A stretch of 64,000 nucleotides of DNA from Oncomelania hupensis (taxonomy: Eukaryota > Mollusca > Gastropoda > Littorinimorpha > Pomatiopsidae). The notes beneath the pieces are model-generated. The model had not been told where the DNA came from, searched no databases, and saw only the letters and a program-made list of their open reading frames with translations. The stretch is from assembly GCA_036898135.1 (NCBI GenBank), contig CM072514.1:7323637-7387636 (forward strand). The letters run 5' to 3'. The number at the start of each line of letters is the position of its first letter. The first letter of the stretch is position 1. The position numbers and the translations under genes were made by a program. Below, in pieces: positions 22,230 through 33,900 of this stretch.

Positions 22230-24315
22230 TGTCACGTCCCCCGAGCGGGTTCAGTGACGTCAGCACATAAAACGAGTGGAAGGAATAAAACTCAAACAAA
22301 ATAAACTAACACAAAATGCCAGAATACAGTCACACTCTTTTATTCTACAATCAACATACAAACACAGGACAAATGGGAGCTAACCTTTCCCCAACCCCTA
22401 AATAGACCCCCGTCCCAATACTAAATAACAATTACCTCCCCTTGTAACAAACCCCAAACAGAACTAAACAACAGCAGTTTCTTTACAAGTGTGTACAACA
22501 AGATCAAAATCAACAAATCAATTCAAAATGCAAGTCTTCAAATAATAAGCAATGGCGTTGAATCATAAACTATTATCTAGGCGAAGCTGTGGCACAGAAG
22601 TAATGTCTCAATGTTCTTGTTAAGTAGCTCAGAGAGCTAACAGTCTCTTTCACAATAAGCGGATGATTCTTCTAACTAAATGGATATGTTTTTAGGTGCG
22701 TGCAATGTGAGTCTGTGTGTGCATGAATTAGGTATGAAAACCTCCTGTAAATGTGTTGCCTCGATACATAGGCAAAACCTGCAGCAGTGTAAGAGATCAC
22801 CACAACACTACTCTGTTGTAGAGGCAAAGGCACACCCCAGGCTGGCTAGGACCCAGTCAGCGTCAACAACAGCAACATCAGTACAGCATAACAGGCAACA
22901 TCAAAGGCAACAGCGTTGAAATAATGCGTAGAAATAAACAGGTAGAAGAAACACGTAGAAGTAATAATCAGCCCACACCTGTTGACATATACACAGTCTT
23001 AACAATATGCCCACAAAACAATAAACACTATATAATATAACATAACACGCCGTCCTCCGTCCACCATCTTGACCTGTATAATTATGAATACCATGATAAT
23101 AATACAGGATACTATACACACATTTCAATAATATAAACCAACCTTTGATGCTTAATAATTCACATCTTCTTTACACACCAATGTTTATATAAATATACAT
23201 AATTATCGCAACCGCACTACAATCTCACAGTCCTGATTCATTCCGCCCCCCTTCATCACCACCGTCACCCCCAACAATTATAGCACATCACGATTACCTC
23301 CCTTCATCCATACTGTAAACATGCTTCCTTCATAATCATCACCTCACCTTTCTTCAGTATAATACGTTCTATCGCTCTCTCCATACATACACCCTCTCTC
23401 TCTCCCTCTCTATATTCCCCATCGTCGCCTTTGACCCACTTTTATAACAACAACAGCAACGACATTTCCCCCATCATATATACAATAAGAAAATCATAAG
23501 AAAATCATATAAAATCAACAAAATTCATTATACATCCTAAAATACATCCCCTTCCCCACACTCATTACCACTCATACACGTACGCAGTTCTCGGAGCGCG
23601 CCACTAGAGAATTGAATGACAGGACTTGCTCACCTTACAGGCCTCGGCTTGTGACGCCCTTTACCCCAACACCACAACACGACACAACACTGTCACAACA
23701 CAATGGGTTAGTCTTTTGAGAGTCACTTTCTCTTGCTATTGCACGTTATTTCACCTTCCAAATAACACTTATACTGAGGATGAGGACACCTTAGCTCTGG
23801 TACAGACACTAAGTCTTGGTGGGTGTTCAATCGAGAACTACACACACCTTAAGTATGGAACTCTACATTCGTTGACGAATGGCAGTTAACATCTTCCTTC
23901 GAATTCTAAACATCCTTATCCCGACGAGGGCATAAGACCTTGGGTGGCTATATAAACAATAAACACACCCTTCCAACAGTACCCTACACTACAATGACCT
24001 CTGTCACAGGGTTGCTGCCTCGTTAGAATTCGTTCCTCTCGCAACAGCATCTCAAACCACTCTGCCCTCCAAAAACTGCGCCGGCCACAAGCAAAATAGT
24101 CGAGCTCTCGTCAGTATGCACGTTCTTTATTACGCGTATCCCTATTCGAAATTGGCCGACTCCCTGTCTTCTACGAATCGCACGGACTTTACGAAACTGC
24201 ACTTTCATACGCAAAAGTAAATCGGTCACGCTACTCTATGTACAACAGATACGGAGAAGTGTAACTTCCTAAAAAGTGTAACTCTCCCTGCCATCTGAAA
24301 ACTCGTGTCGTCACA
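22230..24315 (-). repeat. 3' LTR of element A
   Basis: 2086 bp, from 'tgtcacgtcccccgagc' to 'gtgtcgtcaca' on the + strand. It is the element's 3' LTR because the element is on the minus strand. Short open frames inside (for example 22680-22919 and 23626-23889) recur identically in the other LTR simply because the LTRs are identical. I do not consider them genes. Confidence 0.92.
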
Positions 24316-24330
24316 CAACCCCCCCCCCAG
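24316..24330 (-). promoter_or_regulatory. Polypurine tract of element A
   Basis: Read on the minus strand, 'ctgggggggggg' plus 'ttg' lies immediately before the 3' LTR. A purine run in this position primes plus-strand DNA synthesis in LTR retrotransposons. Confidence 0.7.
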
Positions 24331-24384
24331 TTCTTAACACCTTGAAGAACCTTAACTACGACGCGAATTTCAATACCCCTTATG

Positions 24385-27300
24385 CTACCTAATACTCCTA
24401 TTGAGAAAAGCTGCCGGTCCATCGTCCTTCCTTGGAGTACGCTCCACAACCCCAACCGATGGGTGTAAACGGATCGCCCACTTCATCAGTCTGTTCTTGT
24501 CTCCCCTGATGTGATCGTCGCCCCTGTTGATCGTAGATCGTGACGCATTCCGGTCTCCTTTCCTTTTTACGTCACAGGGTATCGCCGACTCGGTCGGTGT
24601 GATCGCCGATGCCGTCACGGTGGTCCCCGGAATATTCCCAACCACTGGCATGGTTTTCTCCTCCTCTACCCCTTCGTCGTCCACGTCGATCGTGGCCACC
24701 GTCGCTCTGGTATGAAACTTCTTCAAGAGATTGGCGTGGTATAGTTTGCTTTTCCCACGCATCCTGATCCGGTAGTCGCACTCTCCCACGCGTTCGATCA
24801 CCTCGTATGGTCCTCGCCATGCTAGCTGCAACTTGTTGTGCTTTTCTGGTAACAGTAGCAACACTTGATCCCCCGCGTTGAACAAACGCCGTTTCGCTTT
24901 CTTATCAAAGTGCCGCTTCTGCTTGGCTGACGCGGTTCTGAGGTTTCCTTGTGCCAACTTACATGTCTCCTCGATGCGATTACGCAAATCCACCACGTAC
25001 TGGCTACTCAGTTTCACCTCCTCCTCTTGTATCTCCTTGGTCCAGAGGTCTCGCAACACGGCCATCGGTCCCCGCACGGTCTTTCCATATAGAAGCTCGA
25101 AGGGAGAGAACCCTGTAGACTCCTGTGCTACTTCACGGTATGCAAATAGTAGCGCTGGAATGTAGCGGTCCCACGCTGTAGGTTGTTCTGTGGCTAACTT
25201 CTTGAGCATGGACACTAGCGTCCCGTTGAATCGCTCAACCAGTCCGTTGCACTGTGGATGATACGGTGTGGTAGCTTTCCCATGGATCGACAGTAGTCTG
25301 TTCATCTCCCGCATGACTTCAGACATGAATTGCGTCCCTTGATCTGTCAAAATTTCCCTAGGAACGCCCACCCTCGACCAAATCTCCCACAGCGCTTCTG
25401 CCACCCTCTCTGCCTCTATGCCCTTGAGCGGTACAGCCTCGGGATAGCGTGTGGCATAGTCTACTACCACTAGGATGTACATGTTACCCCGATCTGACTT
25501 GGGTTTGATGGGTCCCACAATGTCTACCGCCACCCTCTGAAATGGCTCGTCCACCAGCGGAAGTTGCTGTAGTGGTACCTTCCTCACCCGTCCCCTCGGT
25601 ACTACCTTCTGACATTCTGGACAACTGGCGCAATACCTCCGTACTTCGGCACACATTCCCGGCCAATAGAACGTTCCCCAGATCCGCTCCCTGGTACGTT
25701 TCCCTCCCAAATGCCCAGCCATGGGTGGATCATGAGCCAACTGAAGGATTCCCCCTCTCAACTGTTTCGGGACTACCAGTTGCGTGACCTGGCTACCTCT
25801 CTTCGTGTGTACCCGGTACAACACCCCCTTCTTCTTGCGAAACTCAGCTGACGCCCTACCTGACGCTATCGCCCCACCACTCTGTGCCAACGTTCTCGCC
25901 TTCGCGAGCGTCTCGTCGGTCTCTTGCATCCTGATTAACTCTGGGGTGCTAACAGAGATCTGGGATGGTTCGACCACTGCTAAGGGTACCTCCCTCTTCT
26001 TCTCGGCCTTCACCTGCGCCCGAGTCTGCACTGCTGCAGCCATCGCGCATTCACCTCCGAACAAGGAAACAGGACTCTTTTCCCCGCTATCAAACGTTAC
26101 CCAGTTACCCAGGATGATATCGGGCCCGTCCTCGAAAACCACCAGCTCTACTCTCCCCCTGACCAGCGCACAATCCAACTCCACCCAAGCTGTAGGTAGC
26201 AGACCCACGTTCGATCGATTCGCCAAGCAAATCTCGACAGTCCGACCCGTCAAATCAGCTGGTTTGACTAACCTGCTCGCGACTGCCCCTATCTCCGCCC
26301 CCGTATCTCTCAATACTCGAACGTCCTGCCCGTTCGCCCTACCTTGGCCCCATGGATCATAAGGTTTGATTGCACACACGCTAGCCCGAGGTGCGGTCTC
26401 CGTGGAAATAGTCCGTCCCACTGTAACCTGGCCTACTGTCTGAGATTTGACCTTGCAGTCCCTGACCACATGCTTCTCCGACCCACATCGGTAGCAACGA
26501 CGTACCCCACTACCCCCTTCCGTCCTCCCTACCTTCTGACCCTGACTCCCCCGGTTGCTAGGTTGCTGAGGAGCCTCCGGTCGTCTGGGAAAACTGCGTC
26601 TCTGACTGGGTAGTACGGGTGCCGGTGCTGATGCTGCCCGCTTGGCATCTATCACACGCTGTGCTAACTCTGCTGCGGCATGGCTAGTTTCAGGTAGATT
26701 CTCCCTCACGTAGATCTCTAACTCGGTAGTCATAATGGAGAAAAGCTGCTCTCCAATGAAGGTGTCTAGTACCTGCTCTACGTCGGTGATGTCTTTGCCG
26801 GCGAGCGAAAACCACTTCTTCACTAATGACCCTAGTCTTACTACCAGCTGAGGAAACGTCTCTGCAGCCTCCTTCTTGGCCTCCCGAAACTGCCTACGAT
26901 AGTAGTCGGCGTCCTTCCTGAAGCGTTTCAACAGAGCGTTTCTCACGGTGTCGAAATCCTGGGCTTGCTCAGGCGTTAGTCGAAGGTAAGTATCCCGGGC
27001 TTCCCCTTGCAACAAAGGCGCTAGCCTAACCGCCCATACCTCCCTCCTCCAACCCTGAATCTCTGCCACCCGTTCGAACATCTGGAGGTAGGCCTCCACA
27101 TCCTCTCTCTCCTCCAAGGGTTTAAGCTTAACAGAGTAACCTGCCCCCCTATCTCTAGCCCTGTTCTCCCTCTCACCCTGAGCAACTCTGTCCTCATCTC
27201 TGGCTCTTCGTTCCTCCTCTAGCCTCATCTCAAACATCCTCCTTTCCTCTTCCTTAGCCTCTCTCTCTTCTCGCTTCTCATCTTCTATCCTCTGCTCCAA

Positions 27301-27858
27301 TCGACGCCGGTCTTCCCTCTCAGCCTCTAATCTAGCCTCTAGCTGGCGACGGTCTTCTTCCCTCTGTCGCTTTTCCTCTCTCTTCTCATCTTCTCTCGCT
27401 CTCTTTTCTTCCTCCCTGGCTACCCGCTCGGCTTCCAATCTAGCCTCCAGAAGCTTCCTCTCATCCTCCCTAACTATCCTCTCTGCTGCCTCCTTCCTCA
27501 TTCTCTCCCTCTTCTCTTCTTCCTTCTCCCTCCGCTCTTCCTCCTTCTCCCTCCGCTCTTCCTCCCTTCTCATCTCACTAACTACATAGTGCGCTAACGC
27601 TCCATCTCGGAAACCCAGACTTTCCCCAATCTGTCTAAATCTCTCACTATCACTGAGCGCGACCTCGACTTTGCTCTGTGCACCGGGCGATTTGGCATAC
27701 ATCTTAGGCATAGTGGTCTGAGTACTCACTGCGTAAGGTTCCTCCAACAACCCTGTCACTGAGCCGTCATCACCGAAGTCCTGCTCCTCCTGCTCGGCCT
27801 CCTCCTTACGGGTCCTAGCGTCGCGGCGCATCGCGGCTCGAGCATCCCGCGTAGCCAT
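24385..27858 (-). CDS. Gag-protease-integrase polyprotein of element A (RT missing)
   Basis: An open frame of 1157 codons from ATG at 27858. A GTG 17 codons further upstream is less likely as start. Order of parts: a very charged Glu/Arg coiled coil (about residues 75-250), a retrotransposon Gag domain (about 255-400), a CCHC zinc knuckle CYRCGSEKHVVRDC (about 453-466) and an aspartic protease motif with DTG (about 519). An integrase HHCC zinc domain follows (about 704-750, ending CASCPEC), then an integrase core with DIVGP, TDQGTQF and NGLVERFNG holding the D-D-E residues (about 776, 839, 874), and a GPY/F module WRGPYEV (about 1015). Where RT should follow there is a short unrelated stretch. 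The last 35 residues, NRLMKWAIRL..., align with the end of RNase H of element B. RT and most of RNase H are therefore deleted in frame. It would need RT in trans. Confidence 0.88.
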   Translation of the reverse strand: MATRDARAAMRRDARTRKEEAEQEEQDFGDDGSVTGLLEEPYAVSTQTTMPKMYAKSPGAQSKVEVALSDSERFRQIGESLGFRDGALAHYVVSEMRREEERREKEEERREKEEEKRERMRKEAAERIVREDERKLLEARLEAERVAREEEKRAREDEKREEKRQREEDRRQLEARLEAEREDRRRLEQRIEDEKREEREAKEEERRMFEMRLEEERRARDEDRVAQGERENRARDRGAGYSVKLKPLEEREDVEAYLQMFERVAEIQGWRREVWAVRLAPLLQGEARDTYLRLTPEQAQDFDTVRNALLKRFRKDADYYRRQFREAKKEAAETFPQLVVRLGSLVKKWFSLAGKDITDVEQVLDTFIGEQLFSIMTTELEIYVRENLPETSHAAAELAQRVIDAKRAASAPAPVLPSQRRSFPRRPEAPQQPSNRGSQGQKVGRTEGGSGVRRCYRCGSEKHVVRDCKVKSQTVGQVTVGRTISTETAPRASVCAIKPYDPWGQGRANGQDVRVLRDTGAEIGAVASRLVKPADLTGRTVEICLANRSNVGLLPTAWVELDCALVRGRVELVVFEDGPDIILGNWVTFDSGEKSPVSLFGGECAMAAAVQTRAQVKAEKKREVPLAVVEPSQISVSTPELIRMQETDETLAKARTLAQSGGAIASGRASAEFRKKKGVLYRVHTKRGSQVTQLVVPKQLRGGILQLAHDPPMAGHLGGKRTRERIWGTFYWPGMCAEVRRYCASCPECQKVVPRGRVRKVPLQQLPLVDEPFQRVAVDIVGPIKPKSDRGNMYILVVVDYATRYPEAVPLKGIEAERVAEALWEIWSRVGVPREILTDQGTQFMSEVMREMNRLLSIHGKATTPYHPQCNGLVERFNGTLVSMLKKLATEQPTAWDRYIPALLFAYREVAQESTGFSPFELLYGKTVRGPMAVLRDLWTKEIQEEEVKLSSQYVVDLRNRIEETCKLAQGNLRTASAKQKRHFDKKAKRRLFNAGDQVLLLLPEKHNKLQLAWRGPYEVIERVGECDYRIRMRGKSKLYHANLLKKFHTRATVATIDVDDEGVEEEKTMPVVGNIPGTTVTASAITPTESAIPCDVKRKGDRNASRSTINRGDDHIRGDKNRLMKWAIRLHPSVGVVERTPRKDDGPAAFLNRSIR

Positions 27859-28166
27859 GTCGGAAAAGAAGGGAAGAACAAATGTTAGTATACACAAAAC
27901 AAATAACACTTAACTGATACAAACACCTAACAGAATGAATACGCAACACAACAGTCACAGGAGCCGAGGAATCGTTCACCGTCGTACCCCTAAAGGCGAG
28001 CAAGTGAACCCTGCAACCCAATTCCCCGTTAATGCTGCACTCCGAGTGTGTTCCCTAGTGCAATACACCCACACTCCCGCCAACCGCCCGCTGCGTACCC
28101 TTTCACACAACAACTCAAACACACAACATACACATCTGGCACTACCCTAACAAAATAAATGAGTTT

Positions 28167-28184
28167 ATCCCACTTCTGACACCA
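28167..28184 (-). promoter_or_regulatory. Primer binding site of element A (tRNA-Leu type)
   Basis: Three bases inside the 5' LTR, the + strand reads 'atcccacttctgacacca'. This is the expected 3' end of a tRNA ending ...TCTGACA-CCA, as in leucine tRNAs whose acceptor stem starts GTCAGRA. The minus strand of the element therefore carries the complementary PBS starting TGGTGTCAG. Confidence 0.75.
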
Positions 28185-29074
28185 AAATGTCACGTCCCCC
28201 GAGCGGGTTCAGTGACGTCAGCACATAAAACGAGTGGAAGGAATAAAACTAACACAAAATAAACTAACACAAAATGCCAGAATACAGTCACACTCTTTTA
28301 TTCTACAATCAACATACAAACACAGGACAAATGGGAGCTAACCTTTCCCCAACCCCTAAATAGACCCCCGTCCCAATACTAACTAACAATTACCTCCCCT
28401 TGTAACAAACCCCAAACAGAACTAAACAACAGCAGTTTCTTTACAAGTGTGTACAACAAGATCAAAATCAACAAATCAATTCAAAATGCAAGTCTTCAAA
28501 TAATAAGCAATGGCGTTGAATCATAAACTATTATCTAGGCGAAGCTGTGGCACAGAAGTAATGTCTCAATGTTCTTGTTAAGTAGCTCAGAGAGCTAACA
28601 GTCTCTTTCACAATAAGCGGATGATTCTTCTAACTAAATGGATATGTTTTTAGGTGCGTGCAATGTGAGTCTGTGTGTGCATGAATTAGGTATGAAAACC
28701 TCCTGTAAATGTGTTGCCTCGATACATAGGCAAAACCTGCAGCAGTGTAAGAGATCACCACAACACTACTCTGTTGTAGAGGCAAAGGCACACCCCAGGC
28801 TGGCTAGGACCCAGTCAGCGTCAACAACAGCAACATCAGTACAGCATAACAGGCAACATCAAAGGCAACAGCGTTGAAATAATGCGTAGAAATAAACAGG
28901 TAGAAGAAACACGTAGAAGTAATAATCAGCCCACACCTGTTGACATATACACAGTCTTAACAATATGCCCACAAAACAATAAACACTATATAATATAACA
29001 TAACACGCCGTCCTCCGTCCACCATCTTGACCTGTATAATTATGAATACCATGATAATAATACAGGATACTATA

Positions 29075-30613
29075 TGTCATGAATTGGCTAGTTTAACTCT
29101 GCCCAGTGACTATTTAGCCATGTGTAGTACTTGTAACTTTAGAAGTTAGACTATAACACAGCAGCAATTAAATTGCACAGCAGACCACACACCGCGAGCC
29201 CGACCCACGCTAGCGCAGTGAGTCAGCACTTGAGCTTTGAATCGGACCGTTTTGACCAATCAGAGCAGGCTCAGTGGGTAGAGCAGTTTTGACTGTGTCA
29301 GAACCTAAGACAGTTTGAATCAGTCGTGTGTGTGACGAGGTAGAGTCAACATCTCCACAGCTAGAGAAATCTCTACACTCATAGACCAGGAAGCAGGACT
29401 TAGGAATCTTAGAATTCTCTCAAGTCATCACGGGCCTGAACTTGTCAAACAGGTAAATGAACACCCTTCTGTTTCATCGTGATATATTTGTATTATTGTT
29501 GAAATTATGTTTGTGGAATTTGCTATGCATAAATGTGAATTGTTAATCCGAATTTGCCGTACCACGTGGAAGAGCCGAGCACGAGGCGAAACACGACCGG
29601 TTGCGCCGCCATGTTGTATCCCGTACGGAACCACTGTTGTTTAACTTATATGTATGTTTGCAGACCAGTGGCTGTACCACGGAATGTTTATAATATTATT
29701 AATTCTGTATGTGTATAGTTAGACACGATTGATATTTATGTATGTATAAGAATTTAGAGTTGAGATTCCAGTGGAACCCGGAAGTAGCAGAATGTTCGTC
29801 GCTTATGTATAGAGATGTGGAGCTATCACTGAGGGCTACTTGGCTTTCAGTGAGACGCTCTGCACAAACCGATTATTCAGGGTTGTGCAGAATTTCGTCT
29901 CTTATATTACAGACGAGCAGGCGAGCTATCGCGAGCTATCCCGAGCTATCCTGTGTGCCCCACTCCACAGAAACGACCAGTTGGTTGAGGAGACTCTACC
30001 GCACTAGTCGGAAAGAACTACCTTGAAAAACACCCTGTCAGACCCCACAGCGTGGCAAGGGAACCCAACTACACCACGACACAGGTGGACCAGAAGCTAC
30101 CTCACAGAAGGACTTCGAACACCCCACACATGAGTTAAGTGCATAAGGCGAAGGTGCACTTAAACTGATCATAACAGGACCACAGTAGTCCAACTCTTCA
30201 GAAACTGTAAAACGGACCACAGTAGTCCAAATCTACATGAGATATAATAGAAAGTGCCCGAGGAAGAAATAACAGCTGCCTAGACTATCAGCGATCGAAC
30301 TATTAGCATTGAAAGAGACTTTTTAAGTTAGATTAGTACTTAGAGAATCTTGTATAGAGTAGAAGAAATAAATGTGTGATTTTAATTGTTATCAAGTGGC
30401 TGGTCTACATATGATTCATAGCCGTGTGAAAGCTAGTGTGACAGTATCTTTTACCATTTTTCTATCTATTTCTGTACCCCAACCTTAACACAGAACGAGC
30501 TAAACAAATAAATTTATTAAAGTAATTCATAGGGTGACCTACTAGCAGTTCCCACCGAATAAACGTGAGGGTCCATAATTCCATTGTGCAGAGCCCATAA
30601 ACCCCACGTGACA
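29075..30613 (+). repeat. 5' LTR of element B
   Basis: 1539 bp, starts 'tgtcatgaattggc' and ends 'cccacgtgaca'. It contains AATAAA at about 30367, a plausible polyadenylation signal for the 3' copy. A 94-codon open frame (29742-30026) recurs in the other LTR and is not considered a gene. Confidence 0.93.
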
Positions 30614-30616
30614 CTT

Positions 30617-30637
30617 TAATTGGCGAGCCTAGCTAGG
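30617..30637 (+). promoter_or_regulatory. Candidate primer binding site of element B
   Basis: Directly after the LTR comes 'ctttaat' and then 'tggcgagcctagctagg'. A TGG start near the LTR end is what a PBS complementary to a tRNA 3' CCA would show. I could not assign the tRNA. Confidence 0.4.
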
Positions 30638-30985
30638 ATCTGTGTATAATAGGAATTGGGTATAACCGGACCTAGGTACAATAAAATTAGATAACAACAG
30701 TAGAAGTAGAATAACGTAGAATAGTGTAAGGGTATAACACTGATCAGTTCTGGTGCACTATTCTTTACTTAAAAACTTTTTTGCTTCAAATATTTTTGTA
30801 CCTGTATGTTGCATTGTTCTTTTGCAGGTTTTGCTTAAATAACTGTTGTATGCCATTTGACTCTTGTTTTATTCTATTATTGATTACGAATTGTATGGTC
30901 TTTGCATTGTTTTTATTGAATTGCAATATTGCTAGTGTTTTGGTATTCCACGTGATTCAGAGGTGGTTCATAGACACGTTTGGCA

Positions 30986-33900
30986 ATGTCGGACCCAGTG
31001 GCCTTGAGATTGCGCTTCAAGGAATTAGGGGAAGCTTTACACTTAGCAGGGGGAGACCTAATTGCGTATATCAATGCAGAGGTAGAGAAGCAGGAGGCTA
31101 AGGCAGAGAGAGCAGCAGAGAGAGAGGCGAAGAAACTCGAAGCGGCAGAGAGAGCCGCAGAGAGAGAACAGAAAAAAGCAGAACTAGAAGCAGAGCAGAA
31201 GAAATTAGAAGCAGAGCAAAAGAAACTAGAATTAGAAGCAGCAAGAGAACAGAAGAAATTAGAATTAGAAGGAGAACAGAAGAAGGCAGCATTAGCAGCA
31301 GAGAGAGAAGCAGAAGTTAGGAGATGGGAGTATGAGCGGGCAGAAAAAGAAAAAGAAAGGGCAGAAAAAGAAAAAGAGAGGGAAGAAAAGGAAAAAGAAA
31401 GACAGCATGAGTTAGAGCTAAGAAGATTGGGATCAGGAGCTTCAAGTTCTTCCTCAACCCCTTCCCACTCAGATCAGCTAGAGGTAGCATCCAACCCTGT
31501 ACAAGGAATGTCATTTCCACTGGGAACATTCAATGAGAGAGAAGAAGGTCTAGATCTCTATCTGACTAGGTTTGAGCGTCTAGCAACAGAGTATAAACTA
31601 GATCCCACTCATTGGTCTTTTAAGCTTAGCCAAGGGCTTAGAGGAAAGGCTTATGACATCTACAGTAAGCTACCGACTGACAGAGTGACTGACTATCACA
31701 CAGTAAAAGAGGCACTCCTAACGGGATTCGAACTAACAGGAGAATGCTACCGGCAAAAATTCCGCACCAACCGGAGAGTGAAAGGAGAGAGCTATGCGCA
31801 GTTCGCGGATCGGTTGTCCACAACGCTGGATAAGTGGATTAGCCAGTCAGCCACGGCTAAGACGTATGATGGACTGACGGAACTGTTAGTATGGGAACAG
31901 CTACGGGAAACCATGACCCCCGAGCTGAGGACATTCTCAGTAGAGCAGGGCGCGGAAAGACTGGAGGATCTGGTCAAGGTCGCAGATAGGTACGTGGCCG
32001 CACACGGAGAAGCCAAGAGCTTCAGGCGAGACCTAAAGCCTAACGGGAAAGAGGCACAGAAACGAAGCCCTAACCGAGAAGAGCGCACCGCGAATAAGCC
32101 GAATAACCCCAGACCTGGGCAAAATAAAGGACCCAACACGGAATTCGGGAAAAGAGGTCCCGCAGAACAGAGACGGTATTGTTCGTTCTGCAACAGAAAC
32201 AATCACTCCACCGCAGAATGTTTCAAGTTGGCCGCACAACGTAGGGAAGAGCGCGAAAGCCGGCCAGCGCACAGAGTTCTAACTCAAAGCAGCGGTAACA
32301 AGCCACACACGATCGGAGATCACCCATCGGTGACAGACACGGTCAAGGTCAACGGAAAAGAAGCGAACTGTCTGTATGACACAGGTCTATCATACGACGC
32401 GATAGTTAGCGAATCTCTTGTATCGCGCGCGGACTTGACAGACAAGACAGTCGACTTACAAGGAGCAGACTTGACGAAACCGACGACTACTTGCCCAATA
32501 GCTTGGATAGAAGTAGAGAGTAGGTACGTCACAGGACGAATCCAAGCAGCTGTTTTACAGAAACCCCTGTATGATCTAGTGCTAGGTTGTAGGTATGTGT
32601 TCTTAGGCACGCCCCCTAAAACTGTAGAGATAGCTGCAGTGCAAACCAGGGCCCAAGCTAAAACCCAACCACCCCAGCCCGAGTTCGCTCCGAATCCAGG
32701 ACTCGAAGAGATCAAAACAGCACAGAAAGAAGACACCTCGATAGCGAAGTGCTTCCAGAAGCTACCCAAGGCGCACACACCCCAGCACAAGGGAGACTTC
32801 TACATGGAAGAGGGAGTTCTACATCGACAAGGAGATGGAGATCACACCCAACTAGTACTACCAGCCACCCTTCGAGCTCAAGTACTAGAACTAGGCCACA
32901 GCATGCCACTCAGCGGACACATGGGAATTGGAGCCACAGTGCAGAGAATCAGCGCACACTACTATTGGCCAGGAATCACGGAGGATGTCAAGCGCTACGT
33001 GAAATCTTGCCACCAATGTCAACGATATTCCCCGCGACATCACACCGTACCAGTTACCTTAGGACCATCGGTAGTAGTCGGCGTACCATTCCAGCAAGTC
33101 TCAGTAGACATAGTGGGACCACTGCCCATGACCAAGAAGCGGAACAGATTTCTACTCACACTCGTCGACGCATGTACGATGTGGTGCGAAGCAGTCCCGT
33201 TGCCAGCGATCGACACCAAGAAGATTGCAGATGCACTCATCGCCATCTTTACCAGAGTCGGATTCCCGGACAGCATTAGAACGGACAACGGATCTCAGTT
33301 CACCGGCCGCCTGATGCAAGACGTGTTCGAGTTGATACAAGTTCATCACATTCGCACACCACCATACCACCCAGCCAGCAACGGACAAGTAGAAAGACTG
33401 AATGGAACCCTTCTCACCATACTCAGGAAAGTCGCCGACGACAACCCAGAAGCGTGGGACACCTACGTGAATGCGGCACTGTTCGCATACCGAGAAACGC
33501 CCCATGCAGCCACAGGCTACACCCCGTCAACATTGCTATTCGGTAGACCTCTAGCCGGACCGCTAGAAGCCCTACGCAGAAGTTGGACGGAAGCCAAGAT
33601 AGACGACACACCAAGAGGTGCCACCAAGTACGTCGCAGACCTGCAGGAAACCCTCAAAGCAACGTGGAAGAAAGCTGGTGAAGCACTGAAGAAGGCAAGA
33701 GCCCGTCAGGCGAAGTACTACAACCGCCACGCGAAGGACAGAGAACTGCAAGTCGGCGATCAAGTGCTACTCTTACTTCCAAGTGGAACCAACAAGCTGG
33801 ACATCGCTTGGAGAGGACCGTACCGGGTGACTGCCAAGAAATCCAAGACAGTCTACCAAGTAGAGGTGAACGGGAGAGCCCGATACCACCACATTAATCT

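Noticed and set aside
22680..23889. Open frames inside the LTR of element A, repeated at 28638-28877 and 37736-37999
   Set aside because: They recur only because the two LTRs are identical; no domain, start context or splice support.
25542..26613. Long frames on the + strand opposite the integrase/protease region of element A
   Set aside because: Shadow frames of the real minus-strand polyprotein.
29742..30026. 94-codon frame in the 5' LTR of B, repeated at 36350
   Set aside because: Same reason: LTR identity. Located in the transcribed LTR, but no recognisable protein.
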